Positions 63,552 through 64,000 of a stretch of DNA of 64,000 nucleotides are shown here, piece by piece. The stretch spans positions 620,001-684,000 of the forward strand of contig NZ_JAAOXM010000001.1 of assembly GCF_011605345.1 (NCBI RefSeq). Reading direction: 5' to 3'. The stretch is from Burkholderia sp. D-99. GTDB lineage: Bacteria; Pseudomonadota; Gammaproteobacteria; Burkholderiales; Burkholderiaceae. Made by a program: the position numbers and the translations under genes. How positions within the stretch are numbered: position 1 is the first letter of the stretch; each line of letters opens with the position of its first letter. Below the pieces are notes generated by a model. That model was not told where the DNA came from. It did no database searches and saw nothing but the letters and a program-made list of their open reading frames with translations.

Positions 63552-64000
63552 CTAGCCGCCGCCGAACAGCGTCAGGAACAGCGCGTTGTCGGGCGAGCCC
63601 GTGTGCGCGTGGGTGCGCAGCGGCGATCCGTCCGCGCGGTTGGTCCACCAGAAGCTGGTGCCGCCATGCGGATCGAAGTAACCGGACAGCCCCGGCCACG
63701 CGGCCGGTGCCGGCCGCTCCGGCAGCGGCGCGGGCGTGCCGTCGGCGAGGTCCGCGTGGTTGTCGTGACCCGGCGCGAGCCGCACGCGTTCGAGGGTCCG
63801 CTCGAGATCGCCCGGCGCGCGCGCATGGCGGATCGCGTCGAGCAGCGCCTGGCCGACCTCCCAGTAGAACGTGTCGGCGGCGTCCGGCAGCCCGCTCCAG
63901 TAATCGGCCGCGCGCATCGGCAGCGTGACGATCACCGGGTAGTAGCGCCCCACGCGGTCGCAGCTCGGCGCGAGGCAGCCCGGCTGCACGCACGACGCGC
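63552..64000 (-). CDS. tagF: TagF/ImpM T6SS regulator, C-terminal part (window-truncated)
   Basis: The frame is open through the end of the window, so only the C-terminal ~149 residues are present. The GRYYPVIVTLPM block and YFDPHGGTSFWWTN match the ImpM/TagF family. TagF represses T6SS activity post-translationally in other systems. Its position directly before ppkA is consistent with a paired control module. Confidence 0.85.
   Translation of the reverse strand, partial: ASCVQPGCLAPSCDRVGRYYPVIVTLPMRAADYWSGLPDAADTFYWEVGQALLDAIRHARAPGDLERTLERVRLAPGHDNHADLADGTPAPLPERPAPAAWPGLSGYFDPHGGTSFWWTNRADGSPLRTHAHTGSPDNALFLTLFGGG

Overview
The window is high-GC DNA from a beta-proteobacterium, most likely Burkholderia (probably the cepacia complex). 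Evidence is the codon usage, a Burkholderia-type trimeric porin, a type VI secretion system (T6SS) with TagF, PpkA and an Rhs effector, and many small paralogous metabolic operons. No rRNA, tRNA, CRISPR array or prophage was seen. The first gene (SsuD-like) and the last gene (TagF) run off the window edges.

Region 1 (1-7.6 kb): an organosulfur or modified-amino-acid scavenging operon on the minus strand. It holds a GNAT acetyltransferase, two paralogous ABC substrate-binding proteins, two different flavin-dependent monooxygenases and a fused permease-ATPase. The combination resembles the Bacillus ytm/yxe S-alkyl-cysteine salvage operons. Region 2 (7.8-12 kb): a complete mqsRA toxin-antitoxin pair with a near-consensus and apparently leaderless promoter, a DoeB/aspartoacylase-like deacylase, a small unknown protein and a PAS-GGDEF diguanylate cyclase. 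Region 3 (12.5-17.4 kb): a three-gene molybdenum hydroxylase operon (Tat-exported Mo subunit, 2Fe-2S subunit, tri-haem cytochrome c lipoprotein), preceded by an AT-rich palindrome. Region 4 (17.4-24.5 kb): ordinary single genes, including a Pal-like lipoprotein, a porin, a VOC protein, a GlxA-type regulator and a nitronate monooxygenase.

Region 5 (25.1-38.8 kb): MoxR AAA+ ATPase, DUF5682 protein, VWA protein, double-SWIM protein and a giant WGR-DUF4132 protein, followed by an LprI-like exported protein and an unknown protein. This corresponds in content to the little-understood yehL-yehM-yehP-yehQ and yehI/molR genes of E. coli. It has its own TATAAT promoter with a palindrome beside it. Its function is not established, and it is a main candidate for an undescribed system here.

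Region 6 (38.8-41.7 kb): a scar zone with two remnants of the same transposase family bracketing a RidA gene and a LysR regulator. The intergenic region between those two genes has a textbook T-N11-A box. A truncated membrane-protein tail and a Xer/dif-like AT-rich sequence are also present. Region 7 (41.7-64 kb): a continuous minus-strand T6SS locus, in transcription order tagF, ppkA, tssA, tssB, tssC, hcp, tssE, tssF, tssG, clpV, vgrG, a DUF6484-like protein, a TPR-like candidate adaptor, a PAAR-Rhs effector with a C-terminal deaminase toxin, and a YwqK/MORN-type immunity protein. Baseplate, sheath, tube and recycling ATPase are encoded here. The membrane complex genes (tssJ, tssK, tssL, tssM) are not in the window and presumably lie beyond its right edge. 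All family assignments come from motif recognition in the translations; no database search was run.
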